Source: Breviolum minutum Mf 1.05b.01 (Eukaryota; Sar; Dinophyceae; Suessiales; Symbiodiniaceae). Taken from it: 64,000 nucleotides of DNA. The notes below the pieces were generated by a model. The model made no database searches. It saw only the letters and a list, made by a program, of their open reading frames with translations, and was not told the origin of the DNA. The stretch spans positions 212,292 to 276,291 of the forward strand of contig DF239330.1 in assembly GCA_000507305.1 (NCBI GenBank), read 5' to 3'. Position numbers and translations under genes: made by a program. Positions 1 to 11,589 of the stretch are shown piece by piece (positions within the stretch are counted from its first letter, which is position 1; every line of letters begins with the position of its first letter).

Positions 1-304
1 TTGTCATTCCTCATGAATTGTTTGAAGCAAAAACCATGAAAGAGTTGATGAGTGCAAACATACCCAACTACAAGTCTGAGAGTAGGACACACCACTTTCC
101 TCCAGGCGCTCCTTCATCTGAGCCGAATCCCCAATGCAGGTCGCAATGCTGGCAATGACCTTTGTGTCAGTCTCAAAGGCATGCCAGGGATTGCCAGGGT
201 GGAAACAAGGAAAATTGCCTCACCTTGTTCTTGGACTTTTGCAGCTCTTTAGCCTCGTCACTCTCCTGGTTTAAAAGAGAATGTATTTACTTATATTGTC
301 TTTA

Positions 305-2224
305 TCACATAGACTTTGACTTCCATGTGCAAAAGTTCCAGTCCTTGCCATTGGTAGTACCAGCTTTGGCTTTAGCTTTGGTCTTCGCTTTTGCTTTCGG
401 TTTCTTCGAACGACGAGAACCGGCAATGGTGGAGGCGCCATCCATCCTTTGATCAAAACCAAAGTGAGATGAAGGACAGGTTGGAATGGTGCATGATTGG
501 GCAACATTGCAAATTGGTCAGGAAGTGATTCACAGCAATTCAAATGATTTTGAAAGTGTTCTGACCAGTCAAGGCACTCAGAGTCTGAAGACTTTTCTTT
601 GTCAACCTTGTTGTGAGAAGTCTTGACCTCATGTTCATCCTCACTCTCAGAGATTTCATCCTCTTCATTGTATACTTTGACTTGCACCATTTCCTGCCAG
701 CAAATTGAAGCTTAAGGTGGACTGGTTTCAACAGTACATGAATCAATTTACTTTTACATGACCAGACATAAAGATACCACAGCTACAAGTTTAAATCGTT
801 GTTTCTTTTTCCAGAGGATGTCCTTCTTCTTGGGAAATTCTGGATGAGGACGCGACATCCCTGCAGCGACTTTCTCTTGAAAGAGAGCTGCTGCAAGGTT
901 CTCAGGATCTTCTTCAGCTTGATACCTTCAAAAATCGAATGGATTCTTTTGTTGTTGCAAGCATAAAATTCCAAGAATAGAGGGCACCTCTTCACCAGAT
1001 CTTTCAGAGTCATCCAAGTGCGTTTGAGGGATCGCCGCTTGCGGGTTCGATGGGAAAATGAGTCCATGGTTCTAGACTCTTTCCAGTCTCCTGACAGTGT
1101 CATCTTGTTTATCACTATCAGTATGAAAATACAATCTGCAGACAGTCCTTTGCAATTGAAGAAATCTTCCAGAAGGTCACTGAAGGCAGCTTTATCTTTG
1201 CCTGGTCATGAGCAGCTCGGGTTTGACGTCAGGAGTATAAAAAACTAAGTTCGCTAAATATCCATAAGATATGCCTGAAGATTGCTACGAGCGTGCACAG
1301 CAAATGGACAACAAGTGCTTGTAGGTAAATTTGCTGCGTAAGACAATGCTATTGAAAAAAGTGGAACACATGATTGGTATCACCCCACTTCGATCAAGGC
1401 AGCACATTGAAAAACCCAAGGTGACAACGAACAGAATTTGGCCTGCTCTGATGCTTCTGGCCAGCTGCTTGATCTCCACAGGCGTGTCTTTAACTCAGCA
1501 GGCGATAAGGATATGTGGAGTTGAACATTGAAGGATATTCCTATGATATGTGGCATGAGAGTGTTTGCAGTGCTTCAACATAAACATATAACTGCTGGGA
1601 ACCAGACGTTTCATACTGCGGGCAAAAGCATTCAAGTGGTTGTGTCGGACCGTCTTCAGCTTCTCCTTAAGCTCACTAGGCCCATCATGACCGGTTGGGG
1701 CGCCACCTTCTCCTTTTTGTTCCTCCAAGTCAGCAGTGTTCGCTCGATTAAGTGCTGCTAACGCTGCGGCATTCAGACTTGCTTTCGCACCGCTTTCAGG
1801 TGGTGCCGGCGCTTCTGGTGGCGACGGTGGAGAGGAGCGAGCAGTATCGGCATCTTCACTGACGGTCTCACCTTGACTGCCGTTTTCTTCATCTCGGCCA
1901 TCCTGACCCTCTTGTTTCATCAGTTCTCTCGTTTGTTTCCTGAGTCTCTTCTCTTCCTTCTTTTTCTCTTTCTTCTCCTTTTTCTTTTCCTTTTTATCTT
2001 TCTTAGTCGTCTTTTTGTGCTGCCTGGACGGTTCTTCTTCTTCTTCCATACTTTGATCGGCGAATTCTTCAAGTTCCGCCTAGCCACACATCAAACTCAG
2101 AATATGGAAACATGATTTGTTTTTCCTAATTGGCAAAAGTAGATTGTTTGATTGATGTTGCAACAGTCAAGACAGCCTCGAGCTCTTTTGCATCAAACGA
2201 AGATTTGTCTCCACCACCTGCCAT
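305..2224 (-). CDS. Multi-exon gene, Lys/Glu-rich protein, unknown function
   Basis: I do not recognise the product. Read on the minus strand, a likely first exon starts with ATG at 2224 (MAGGGDKSSFDAKELEAVL). A second exon, from about 2084 to 1640, encodes an acidic start (ELEEFADQS), a long Lys/Glu block, a Pro/Ser stretch and an Ala-Leu-Asn-rich segment. Shorter candidate exons follow near 1200–1140, 985–790 (PENLAAALFQEKVAAG) and 690–480 (acidic, EEDEISESEDEHEV). A last exon at about 455–305 is basic, with alternating Lys-Ala, and ends DWNFCTWKSKSM before a stop. The charge pattern suggests a nuclear or RNA/chromatin-associated protein, but that is inference. The joins are not proven, and the exons could belong to more than one transcript. 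Confidence 0.45.
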
Positions 2225-2987
2225 GATCAATAGATAAAACATAAAATGACTTTTCCTGTCAGGAGCTCAGGATTTGACCTTTCGCAGCGGACGGCATTTC
2301 AGCAGGCATCACTGAGTATAGGGAGAGACCTCAAGGGTTCATATCATGTTGAAACTGAAAACATCAAATCAATAATTCTGCAAAGAACAAGTTGTTGGTG
2401 AACAAGCGCCCAACCCAAGAGACGTCTCCACGACACAAGCTGAAGCAAAAGAGGCTATATGAATCGGTGACATGTAAAGGAGTGACTAAACTGCGCAATC
2501 ATGCATTGACAATCTAGATTGTTTTGAAATCACACATATTGAAATCACATATATTTATATAAGTAGATTTCGTGACATATGGGTTCTATTTCATATAAGT
2601 AGCCGTGCTGAAAAACGAATCGGACAACGTCTTCTATTTTTACCGACCGGCCAGCTATACAAATTTAAAGATCAAGATTCAAGCCGCTCAACTTTTTGGG
2701 ACGTGCTGCGGCCATCCGATATCTGCCGCTCCATTCCACCTACCAAGCGCTGTATTTTTCCTAGCTATGTGAGATATGACAGTGCTGGTTGTGAGATCCG
2801 GCGCCCTTCAGATCCATTGGGCCTGGCAAGAAAAGGTTTGGACAGATTCAACCCAGCAACAAATCCAGATATCTTTCTACCCTGACCTTATGTAATCTAG
2901 CTTCCTCAGTCAAATTAGTTTTCTTAAAGTCAATTCATTTGTATCTATTTTTCCTAATACAAATTATATCTAAAATCATCTTGTGCC
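2225..2987. other. Non-coding stretch, no gene seen
   Basis: No convincing exon on either strand. The sequence is AT-rich around 2520–2600, with partial repeats of ATATTTATAT and AAATCACA. It may hold the promoter of the minus-strand gene ending at 305, but no motif is clear enough to name. Confidence 0.4.
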
Positions 2988-3085
2988 AAGAAATTCTACC
3001 ACGGCGCCGGGAAATTCTACCCGGGCGCAAAGAAATTGTACCACGGCGCCCGGAAAGAATTTCCCGGCACCATGGTGGAATTCCT
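2988..3085. repeat. Short GC-rich direct repeats (AAATTCTACC–CGGCGCC)
   Basis: About three imperfect copies of a ~30 bp unit combine the AT-rich word AAGAAATTCTACC with the palindromic word CGGCGCC or CCGGGCGC. The composition differs sharply from the AT-rich flanks. A related AAGAAATTCTA word recurs at about 15834, next to another repeat array. No function is known. Confidence 0.5.
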
Positions 3086-4095
3086 CAACAGTGGAATTAC
3101 GCGGCTACAAAATGAAAACAACAGAAAATCTGGCCTTGGAGCAAAGACCAAAGTAGTGTGGTCCAACCTCAGAAGAACTTCGCCACGCAATGCCATAGAA
3201 TGATGGAATGCTTGCTTGGCACTTTGAAGAAAAACGCCGTGCAATCTCCGCAAACTGTAGTTTATTTTTTTCCACCATCGCCATCTGCTCTTCGAACCTG
3301 TTTTTTTCACAGGCTTATACCCCTAATAAGTGTAGCACACATTCAGTGTGGTCACTCACCCCAAGTGCCGTAACAAGGACTTGCGTTTTGAGCTATTAAC
3401 CTTTTCCTTTTTCCAGCTTTCTTGAGCTATTAACCTTTTACTTCCTAGTCCAAAGTTACCGGCACACTACCCTGTGACTCCTTCATGGCCATCACTCGAA
3501 ACTCCAAAGCTTGTACCTGCTCTCCTTAGTACAGGCCGTAACGGAGGCAAAATAACGGAGCCAAGTAACAAGCCATGCTCAAATATACAGCCAAGTAACG
3601 GAGCTCACGGTTCTCAATCACCATTCGGCCCACCACTTGCTGCATCTGGCTCCAAGCTTTTGCTTCATCTTCCGTTTGAAGCCCCACTTGGATGATCGCA
3701 TTCAACTCTGCCAGTTGCTTCTCCTGCTTTATCTTTGCATATCCTCGGGAAACTTGGTATCATTTCTTCGGCCTAGACGAAAACATGTAACTTCGAAATG
3801 CTGTCTGATTTCTGTAGATGCTTTCAAGTTACTGTTGCGATCATAGATCCGTTGCAGCATCTTGCGGCGTTGAGCCGAGCTAGTAGCCTCAGCGACGTAC
3901 TCCTGGTACTTGGTGATAACCCGTTTGGCCATTGCGACAAATCGCTACCAATTGCACTGACTTGATTTGCACTGACCCGTTTGCACTTGATTTGCACCGG
4001 TTTTTGCCACTCACTATCCAGCTGTGGGTTTGGGTTTGCAAAGAAGAGCCTGCAGGCCCAAGAATTGCAGTGTAAGCTATGATGATAAGTGCAAT
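3086..4095. other. Intergenic, only weak exon-like pieces
   Basis: Small open frames on both strands have no recognisable domain. A minus-strand frame at 3932–3729 (MAKRVITKYQEYVAEATSS) has coding-like composition and splice-like edges and might be an exon. TTTGCACTGACC-type words repeat at 3950–4000. Nothing else is supportable. Confidence 0.3.
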
Positions 4096-4098
4096 TCT

Positions 4099-4396
4099 CA
4101 CACAGCTTAGTGCTACCAAATGTTACCCCTTAGATTTATTGTCACAACTTGTGGAGTCACCTGTAACCTTGAGCCAGCCACGTATGCATCCCCAAATGAA
4201 GCAAAAGGGTCAATGAACTGATGGATCATGTGTTCCTTTTTGAATTTTCCTGGAATTGTATTGGAATGGGACCAATTTAAATGATGTTGCCAAATCCCGG
4301 TCAATGGCTACCAATTCCCGGGCAAGGGCTACCATTTCCCGGACAAACCCCTACCATTTCCCGGTCAAACCCCTACCATTTCCCGAGCAAGGGTTT
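4099..4396 (+). repeat. Dispersed duplicated segment, copy A, with TACCATTTCCCGG units
   Basis: This segment recurs about 635 bp downstream at 4735–5030 with high identity: shared words include CCACGTATGCATCCCC and GTATTGGAATGGGACC. Its 3' end carries five short tandem units of about 17–19 bp built on CTACCATTTCCCGG or CTACCAATTCCCGG. Both strands have open frames across the units, but these are repeat artefacts. Confidence 0.8.
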
Positions 4397-4734
4397 TCTA
4401 AAACCGACTGAAGATCAACTGCAGCGACCTCAACCCCTTTTTCAGTGGTGCCAATTTGAGGCTCAGGCAAACGTCAAGTTGAATGCTTCCCAAATTGAAC
4501 AGCCTTAGAATTACTGAGATGAAACTCAAATGTTCCATATTTCAAGACTGAACATCATCAAATCTTAGTGCTGAACCCAGCTGACTTTGAAGAGCCCTGA
4601 CCGCCAAACGTCCTTGGCCAAACTAGAAACCAGAATATTCATGCTCTCTTGGCCTGTTCAACTTGCTGCAAAACTAAGCCCAAAGCACAAGAGAGGGAGC
4701 ACAAATAGCCAGCGACACCGGTCAAGTGCAAGTC
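4397..4734. other. Spacer between the two duplicated segments
   Basis: No gene supported. Short open frames on the plus strand have no domain signature. Confidence 0.35.
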
Positions 4735-5030
4735 TCACACAGCTTAGTGCTACCACATGTTACCCCTTAGATTTATTGTCACAACATTGCTGTAACCTTG
4801 AGCCAGCCACGTATGCATCCCCAAATGAAGCAAAAGGGTCAATGAACTGCTCAATCATGTGTTCCTTTTTGACTTTTCCTGGAATTGTATTGGAATGGGA
4901 CCAATTTAAATGATGTTGCCAAATCCCGGTCAATGGCTACCAATTCCCGGGCAATGGCTACCATTTCCCGGACAAACCCCTACCATTTCCCGGTCAAACC
5001 CCTACCATTTCCCGAGCAAGGGTTTTCTCC
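4735..5030 (+). repeat. Dispersed duplicated segment, copy B
   Basis: Direct-orientation second copy of the 4099–4396 segment with a few substitutions and small indels. It ends in the same TACCATTTCCCGG unit array. Copies of the array alone occur in inverse orientation at 7227–7338 and 16209–16318, so the array belongs to a wider interspersed family. Confidence 0.8.
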
Positions 5031-5636
5031 ATTTTCAGGAAATTTCAGAAGCTGTTGTTTTTCGCAGGTTGATTGGCATAAGTGAATTGCAGAGCCAAAT
5101 TATGTGATTTTCCCAAGTACATCCATTGATGTACGACATATTTCTATGATTTAACCTTCACACAAGCTCTGACATTCACGTGGCAAATTGAATTTGAAAG
5201 CAGCTGAAAGGGCATCACTATATTGCGGCAATACAACCAAACACTTTCCACAATATGTCAAAACAAATTGGAACATGTTGATCCTGGAGTATTACACATT
5301 GTTGCCCTTTGTGCTTGCCCCATGGTCAGGCTTGATCAGCAGGCTCCATCCACATGATGAACCTCCCTCATTGCATTTGGTGCCGCAAGGCTCCAAGGGA
5401 TGAAAACTCTGGGTGAAAAGGAAAACTGGGCTTGAAACTCCCATCCAAAATCCTATCATTGAGAAACAATTCCAGCTGATCCAGATTCGCATAGGACCAA
5501 GGATACACTTTGTCCTGCAGTCAGATTCTAGAGCAAATGCTCCAACCAGGCTTGTTGATTTCCAAGTGAATCATCTTTACAGGGCTCCTTAATTTGGGTT
5601 GCATCCAGGACTGGCCCCTTCAGGAATTCCTGACCA
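5031..5636. other. Intergenic, no gene seen
   Basis: No exon could be supported on either strand. Confidence 0.35.
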
Positions 5637-6510
5637 TCATTGGAGGTGAATTCTTGGACCAGTAAATAGAAAGAAATCAATGAAGTGGTGCATCACTGGG
5701 ACAATGACCTTCTTGACTTTCAAGTGCTCCCTGATGACCCGTTTTGCGAATTTGGAAGGGTATGCACCTGTAGCTCTTAGGTGAGCACCTCCTGACCTCA
5801 GCCAATCAAGAAGGGAATGCAAAATTAAGCTTGTATGGAAATTGTCATGTGTGGAGCCAAGCCGCACTGTGCCATTCATATGCTTCTTCACAATGACTAA
5901 CCGCTTCTTCAACTGTTTGCGCTTGATGATCATCCTTCGATGCTTGGTCATGTGGTTCTTGAACTTCCGAACAGCTGGCCTCAGGCATCATACTTCGATC
6001 CGTTCATTGAATTTGGAAAGATGAATGCAAGGCTGGGGGAGCGACCAAGTTCCAAACAGCATAGACGGTTTCACTGAGATATGGCCAAATAAGCCCATCC
6101 AACTTAGTCAATAAGGCATCCATTGACAGCAATGGATAAAAGTTCAGCATTTTATTCAGGCAAATTGGTAACCAACAGCCAGTCATTGAAGCAATCTGGG
6201 ACTCCGGCAATCTTACAAAGTAGGTGGTCACGTGTGAGTCTTGAAGCATCTCATGAAAGTAGTCAATCTTCGGCAATTTCGACGTTCCAGGCTGCTCAAC
6301 GCACCAAAAAACAGATCTTGATGCACAAAGAATACACAGCAGAGCTGCACGTGCTAAAAGGACATTTGATTGCTGCACACAGGTTTTGGACATGTCACCC
6401 CAAACACTAAAGCCATTGACACATCTTTGTGAAGTTCCCAGACTCATAAATACTAGGAGCGAGCATGGCACTCCCAACCATGCTAACCCGCCAGGCGTCA
6501 ATCGCAAGCA
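5637..6510 (-). pseudogene. Decayed dinoflagellate GVPC/VEQP-family gene
   Basis: On the minus strand, the frame 6507–6004 reads PGGLAWLGVPCSLLVFMSLG, then a Leu-rich helix, then FWCVEQPGTSKL. The next frame, 5951–5637, has a basic stretch followed by GAYPSKFAKRVIREH. As I recall it, the order GVPCSSW / VEQP / GAYP…FA is that of a large protein family found in dinoflagellate genomes. The words GVPC and VEQP sit where DNA cytosine-5 methyltransferases have PPC (motif IV) and ENV (motif VI), so a distant methyltransferase-like fold is possible, but this is inference. The copy is broken: the two parts are in different frames with an unmatched stretch between them, and the upstream part is missing or unrecognisable. 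Confidence 0.55.
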
Positions 6511-7226
6511 TTGCTTGATAACATAAAGCAGACCAGGCCTGAGCTGTGTGGGTCAAGGATACCGAGACTCATGTCAATCATGAAGCAGCTCTGCACAAAT
6601 GATCACCAAGTCCTTACTATGTGGATGATTTGGATGGACAAATAGATCAACGGTCAAATAGATGATAGATAGATGATGGACAAATTAGGCAGTTTCACTG
6701 ACGCTGACAATTTGGGCTAGGTCAAATTTAATTTTAGTATTGTCTTGACCACTTCATGGCTTGGAAAACCTGTGGGAATGTCAGATTCGGAGTGATTCCA
6801 AGTACATGTATCTGATGGAACATGCATTCAGCAAGAAATGAGCACATTATATACACTTGCAGTGCAAGAAATCTCTGAGCCTCGAACACACTCTCAAGAT
6901 CATTCTCGGCTGGACGGTGAATGTAGTCAAAGTAGTCCCTGATTCTCAATGACAGCTACATGAACTCATAAGGTCCAACCAGATCTGTTTGAGGCCCGAA
7001 CGAGTTCAAGGAATTCTTCCCTCAGTGTGGCATTGGCATTCCAAGAGTGACGGCGCAGGAAACAAACAATTGAGAAACAAAATCATCCTGACGCTAGAGG
7101 GAAACGCATGGAAAGACTAATCACTGAGATGGAGGCTTGCTTCCTTGTAGATTCGACTCTTCCCGGAAAAAATCTCAAAGATCTCCATGTTCTTAGTGTG
7201 TTAAGAAAATGAATCCACGACTGTTA
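6511..7226. other. Intergenic, no gene seen
   Basis: A minus-strand frame at 6949–6734 (HRPAENDLESVFEAQRFLAL) might be an upstream remnant of the pseudogene, but no family motif supports it. Short GATAGATGATGG-like repeats lie at 6655–6685. Confidence 0.3.
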
Positions 7227-7338
7227 AAACCCTTGCTCGGGAAATGGTAGGGGTTTGACCGGGAAATGGTAGGGATTTGTCCGGGAAATGGTAGCCATTG
7301 ACCGGGAATTGATAGCTATTGTCCGGGAATTGTCACCA
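7227..7338 (-). repeat. Inverse copy of the TACCATTTCCCGG array
   Basis: Five to six units of GGGAAATGGTAGGG or CGGGAATTGATAGC type appear here: the reverse complement of the arrays at 4296–4396 and 4926–5030. Unlike those copies, it lacks the ~190 bp upstream segment. Confidence 0.8.
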
Positions 7339-7964
7339 TCCATGTCATTTTTCATTTGAACATGAACCCAAGACTGTTTTCAGTGTATTTTTTGAACTCA
7401 AGGTGTTTGACATGAATTTGCAGATCAACTCAAGCAACTGCTCAGGGTTGCACTCGTTTGGAACTGTAGCTTTCTGCAGCAGTGTTTTGACAAATGAAGT
7501 CCACCGCATGCAACCTAAGGCTGGAATGGGATGAAGTGCAATTGGCAGAGATCTTCAAGGTTTGACAACCTCTGATATCTTATGACAGTCGTGCGTTCTA
7601 TCAGCCTAGGATCATTCAAGGGGAAGCATTTCTGTATGCTGGCTGAATTCTGAAATTTAGTAGTTTGACTGGGTTCCGGACATCAGTAGTGGAGCACCAA
7701 GAGCCACCAACCGCATTGCTTGATTCTTCGTAAGTGCTAAAGGGTGATCTCTCACCATGGCCTTTCTAAGTCTAAGAACCCCCAATTTGCATTGAACCAC
7801 AAACTAAACATCAAGGGTTTCCATGCAAGTGAGTTGGGAAGCATGAAATTCAATCTGTTCTGGTTTGGAAACACAATCTGCAGCTGTGACCACGTTGAAT
7901 CACTGCAGCGCATTGGCATTTCCTTTTTGATTTGCAAATTGCAAACCTGTCGTTGGAGGTTGCT
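7339..7964. other. Intergenic, no gene seen
   Basis: Open frames at 7744–8028 (plus) and 7752–7937 (minus) overlap each other and show no domain or repeat. Neither is supported. Confidence 0.3.
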
Positions 7965-9640
7965 AAACCAAAATCAGGTTTGCCATATGCGCTTTGCACA
8001 TACATTGCCCCATCAGCATCTTAGCTGAAAACCTACCCCTTAGAAAAAAGAACACTCTCCAGCTCCAGCTTCTACGTCCCATCCGGCCAGGCGTCTTGCG
8101 ATCATCCACCTGAGCTACATGAATATGCTCGGATGGCAGGAAGCAAGCGGCGCAGGCTTGACAGTGAAAAATGTGGAATGGACATCTGCTGAGATATATC
8201 ATAATTGTTCAAACGAGTCACCCCTGTCGGATACCATGTTTTCGTACTGGAAGGGAACATCCTCCTGACCTGTCGATGTTGATCTCAAGCTGTTCACATT
8301 CAGGCACAGCATCTGGGACCACACGCTTGACATAGTAGCCAGCATTGTGCCTTGATTATACATCTTGATCAATGCAAATTCAAAGTTCTGCAACGTTTTC
8401 ATCTAGCACATGAAACATTGGAAGCAACCACATTGGACGCAACCTCTTTGGAACCAGGGTACGGATAGAACTTCACTTCCAAAGACTTGCTTTCCTTGCA
8501 ACCTTCCGGAGGTGGAATCGTGAAGCTCTTTCGGCCACTGCCGATGACATTCGGCGGGATGGTCATGGAGGGCAGGCTGTGACGATCAATTTCATCAAGC
8601 ACCTAGGAAAAGAAAACAGGACTGGGCTGGGTACGGAAAAACTTTCAAATTTGTGGTTTTGAAAGGCAACGCTGACTTTGAAATCAAGTCCTGAGTCTTG
8701 CGCCTTCTCAGCATCAAGATTCTTCGCATTCTCCAGTTTAAAGATATCGTCAGGCGGTACCAAAGGTTCTTTCTTGCCCCCTTTCTTTTTCTTCTTTTTG
8801 GGGGGTTCATCACGTTTCTCTGTCACTTGACCTGGTGGCGCCGTTCGTTTCTTGGTGTCCTTTGGTTCTTCCTTCTGGGTCCGCAGCACCTCTCGGACTT
8901 TTGTTTGAGCCTGCATGCAAACCACACAACAGAGCATGAGTTATATATTGTTTTGGAGGTGCACTTGCATTACAAACTTGAAGCCTTTCTCAATTTAGAT
9001 GGTTCCATTTATAAATACATGGGGCCCAAAAAATAATTTCCAAACTCCAAAAACATCAAACATGTCAACAGCACGCCTTCAGAACAGCACTAGGATCTTC
9101 GCTTGCACCACTGTATTGCTTCAAAGCAGCTGCAGCCAGATCCACCGTTGATTGCTCAGGGACCGCAGGCATCTTTTCCAGTGGCCTGGAATCCTGACGA
9201 ATGCAAAAAACCGAGTGAGAAATAATATAAAAAAGACACTGTAAACATTGAACAATTCTTTGTGGCTGTCCTGAAAAGTTCCCTTTGGAATCTTCTTGGC
9301 TTTGTTCATGCGCCCAGCACTGCAGCTACTGACTTCATCATCCTCCACGGCCTCCGCACATTCCATCGCGATCGCCTGAGGATTTAGACGCTGGAGATAT
9401 AGAAAGGGCAAAGGGGCATGCAGCTCAAGCCAGGCCTGCTGATCCTCGGGCTCCATGGGCTGGGTTTCCAGGTTGTCCATGTTGACCGGTTCCTGCGAAA
9501 AGGCAATAAAGGATCATCATGCCAGTAAATTCTGCAAAGACTTCACCTTGCAAAGCTTCATTCATAACGGGACCTTGCCTCATTTCGGTCTCGATGAACA
9601 GCAAACTGACGCCATTTCTCCTGGATGGAAAGGATTGGGC
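7965..9640 (-). CDS. Multi-exon gene of unknown function, basic mid-region
   Basis: Product not recognised. Minus-strand exon candidates run in order. About 9620–9570 encodes EKWRQFAVHRDRNEARS. 9492–9270 follows an AG acceptor and reads MDNLETQPMEPEDQQAWLEL, then an acidic patch. About 9193–9080 reads STVDLAAAALKQYSGASEDP. 8912–8680 reads TKVREVLRTQKEEPKD, then a Lys-rich block, then PPDDIFKLENAKNL. 8603–8400 reads EIDRHSLPSMTIPPNVIGSG. About 8352–8265 reads HNAGYYVKRVVPDAVPECEQ. Each is bounded by AG/GT-like dinucleotides and shows coding-like composition where the flanks do not. The reading frame changes between exons, as expected for spliced genes. No catalytic motif, signal peptide or membrane segment is visible. 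The 3' end is uncertain. Confidence 0.45.
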
Positions 9641-9951
9641 AGTTGTCTATAATGAGTCTAATCCAATCTGAATCGATGACGTCCAAAAGAAACAAGGATC
9701 TGATGGGATATATTATGGATTCTACACGTGTGCATTTTTTAGCTGCTGAACTGCTGCGTACTGCTTTGCAGAAGTGTGCCCAAAGAACCTTTTCAGTGAA
9801 TCCACTTCAGTTCGGTCATGCACAGCATGAAGAACACGAAAATTAAAAGTATCCGCTTCCAATTCCATCAGGTCAGGGCTGCGTCAGCCTTCCATTGTTT
9901 GAAAAAAATGGAACACACCCCTAAACATTTACCAATTGGCTAGGAGGATTG
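9641..9951. other. Intergenic, no gene seen
   Basis: No supportable exon. It separates two minus-strand transcription units and may hold the promoter of the upstream-most exon of the 7965–9640 gene. Confidence 0.3.
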
Positions 9952-11130
9952 CTAGGCATCTGCAACTTTCTCGGACCCGGTGGACTTGGACGCTGCCAGA
10001 GTGAGTAGCGTAGATGCCATCTCTATCAGTTCTGCTGGACTGTATGATTCCACCGAAGGAGTCATAGCTGGTGCTGCCGCCGCCGACTTTGAAAGGGTTG
10101 GAGCTGGTACAGGTACCTCATGATGTACTGGTCCCGGCGCCTTCGACGTACACCCCTGCGGGGGTGCTTTTGCCGGCGGCTTGACCACAACTCCCTTTAT
10201 CATCCCTAGACCTCCAGGTAAAGGTAAGACCTTTTTCATCACTAGACCTTGAGGTGAGGGCTTTCGACCTTGAGGTAAGGGCTTTGGTTTTTTCAAAAAC
10301 CGGCCGGTTTGTACCTGTGCTGAAGGCAACAAGTGTGCTGGAGGTTTCAGTAGTCGAGCCCGAGGTACTGGTTGATCTGGTTGATCAGGTCTAGGTGCAG
10401 GTGGCATTTGTTGATCAGGTCCAGGTGCCTTCAAACGTACCTGCGGTGAAGGCAACAAGTGTGCTGGAGGTTGCCGTAGTCGAGCCCGAGGTACTGGTTG
10501 ATCTGGTTGATCAGGTCTAGTTGGTGCAGGCGCTTGATCAGGTCCAGGTGCCTTCAGAAGTACCTGCGATGAAGGCAGCAAGTTTGCTGGAGGTCCCCGT
10601 AGTAGAGCCTTACTTACAAGTTCATCTGGTAGAGGTGCTGGAGGTGGCATTTGTACATCAGGTCCAGGTGCCTTCAAAAGTACAGTAGGTGTCTGAGTCT
10701 TGGTGTTGCCTTGAACCATCATCACACGTCCTGTGACTGGTCGAGGATCTGACCATCCTGTTTTCTGATCATTAGGCGGCTCATGCTGCAGTGGTCCAGC
10801 TGATGGAGGATGAGAGGGTGGTTTCGGACGTAGTCTAGGTGGTGGAGGATACGAAGGTGGTTTCGGTACTGGACGTGCAGGTGAAGTCTGTGAAGTCTGC
10901 TTGGTCTTGCCTTTCTGAATCACAGTCTTCCTCTTCTTTTTCACCATCTCCTCATTCTTTTTGCCTGTTGCCTGCTTTTTCGAAGGCTTTGGCTTTGATG
11001 ACTTGGGGAGCTCTTCAGGTTCCTCCACAACATACACGAATTCATCATCATCATCATGATAACGATCCCACCATTGGCGACTTTGCCACCAACGCCAGTG
11101 CTGCCTCTTTTGCCATCTACGTGATGGCAT
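9952..11130 (-). CDS. Proline-rich repetitive protein, 392 aa, unknown function
   Basis: A single open frame starts at ATG 11130 (MPSRRWQKRQHWRWWQSRQW) and ends at 9952. The N-terminus is Trp/Arg-rich, followed by Asp-Asp-Asp-Asp-Glu and a Lys-rich, probably nuclear-targeting segment. Residues ~100–330 are proline-rich with about three imperfect ~45-residue repeats carrying VLLKAPGPD and PPAHLLPS. The C-terminus is Ser/Ala-rich (AELIEMASTLLTLAASKSTG) and may form a helix. There is no enzyme motif. Together with the ORFs at 12355–13545 and 14517–15317 it forms a trio of minus-strand, intron-free, low-complexity ORFs embedded in repeats, unlike the spliced host genes around them. It may be a mobile-element accessory protein or a fast-evolving structural protein. 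Confidence 0.6.
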   Translation of the reverse strand: MPSRRWQKRQHWRWWQSRQWWDRYHDDDDEFVYVVEEPEELPKSSKPKPSKKQATGKKNEEMVKKKRKTVIQKGKTKQTSQTSPARPVPKPPSYPPPPRLRPKPPSHPPSAGPLQHEPPNDQKTGWSDPRPVTGRVMMVQGNTKTQTPTVLLKAPGPDVQMPPPAPLPDELVSKALLRGPPANLLPSSQVLLKAPGPDQAPAPTRPDQPDQPVPRARLRQPPAHLLPSPQVRLKAPGPDQQMPPAPRPDQPDQPVPRARLLKPPAHLLPSAQVQTGRFLKKPKPLPQGRKPSPQGLVMKKVLPLPGGLGMIKGVVVKPPAKAPPQGCTSKAPGPVHHEVPVPAPTLSKSAAAAPAMTPSVESYSPAELIEMASTLLTLAASKSTGSEKVADA

Positions 11131-11151
11131 TGTGGTTGATGGCGAAAACAA

Positions 11152-11589
11152 GTACGGATAAGTTATGCCACACTACAATGGTAGTGAGAAAATGAAATTT
11201 CAAATGCTAAATTGAGAGCGTATATTGATTTTTCCTGATTGGAATCATTGGATTGATTGGTTCAATCTTTACGAGACTGTCCAATCAGTAGCAAATGTTT
11301 TGCCATGCTTTTGGTAGCAAAGCTTTCACCCTTGAACCAACCTGGCTCCGTAATCAGCAAGTGTGGGTGATTGCAATGACAGATGTTGAAACTGTCCTTT
11401 TCGAGTCCTGGCAGTCCTTGACAGATTAGACATGAAATCCAGCCCAGCAGTCCTTGACAGGTTTCGAAGACCCCAATGGAGGCGCAGGCGCAGCAGGGTT
11501 TTGGACCTCAAGTGGGCAAATTTCAGCGTCGCATGGTGTCAAGATTTGAAACAGCTGTGTAATTTCAGGAATAACCTCATGATGATTTT
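11152..11589. other. Intergenic with a short internal duplication
   Basis: The words GGCAGTCCTTGACAG and AGCAGTCCTTGACAG occur 40–50 bp apart at 11408–11461, marking a small tandem duplication. No gene is supported. Confidence 0.4.
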
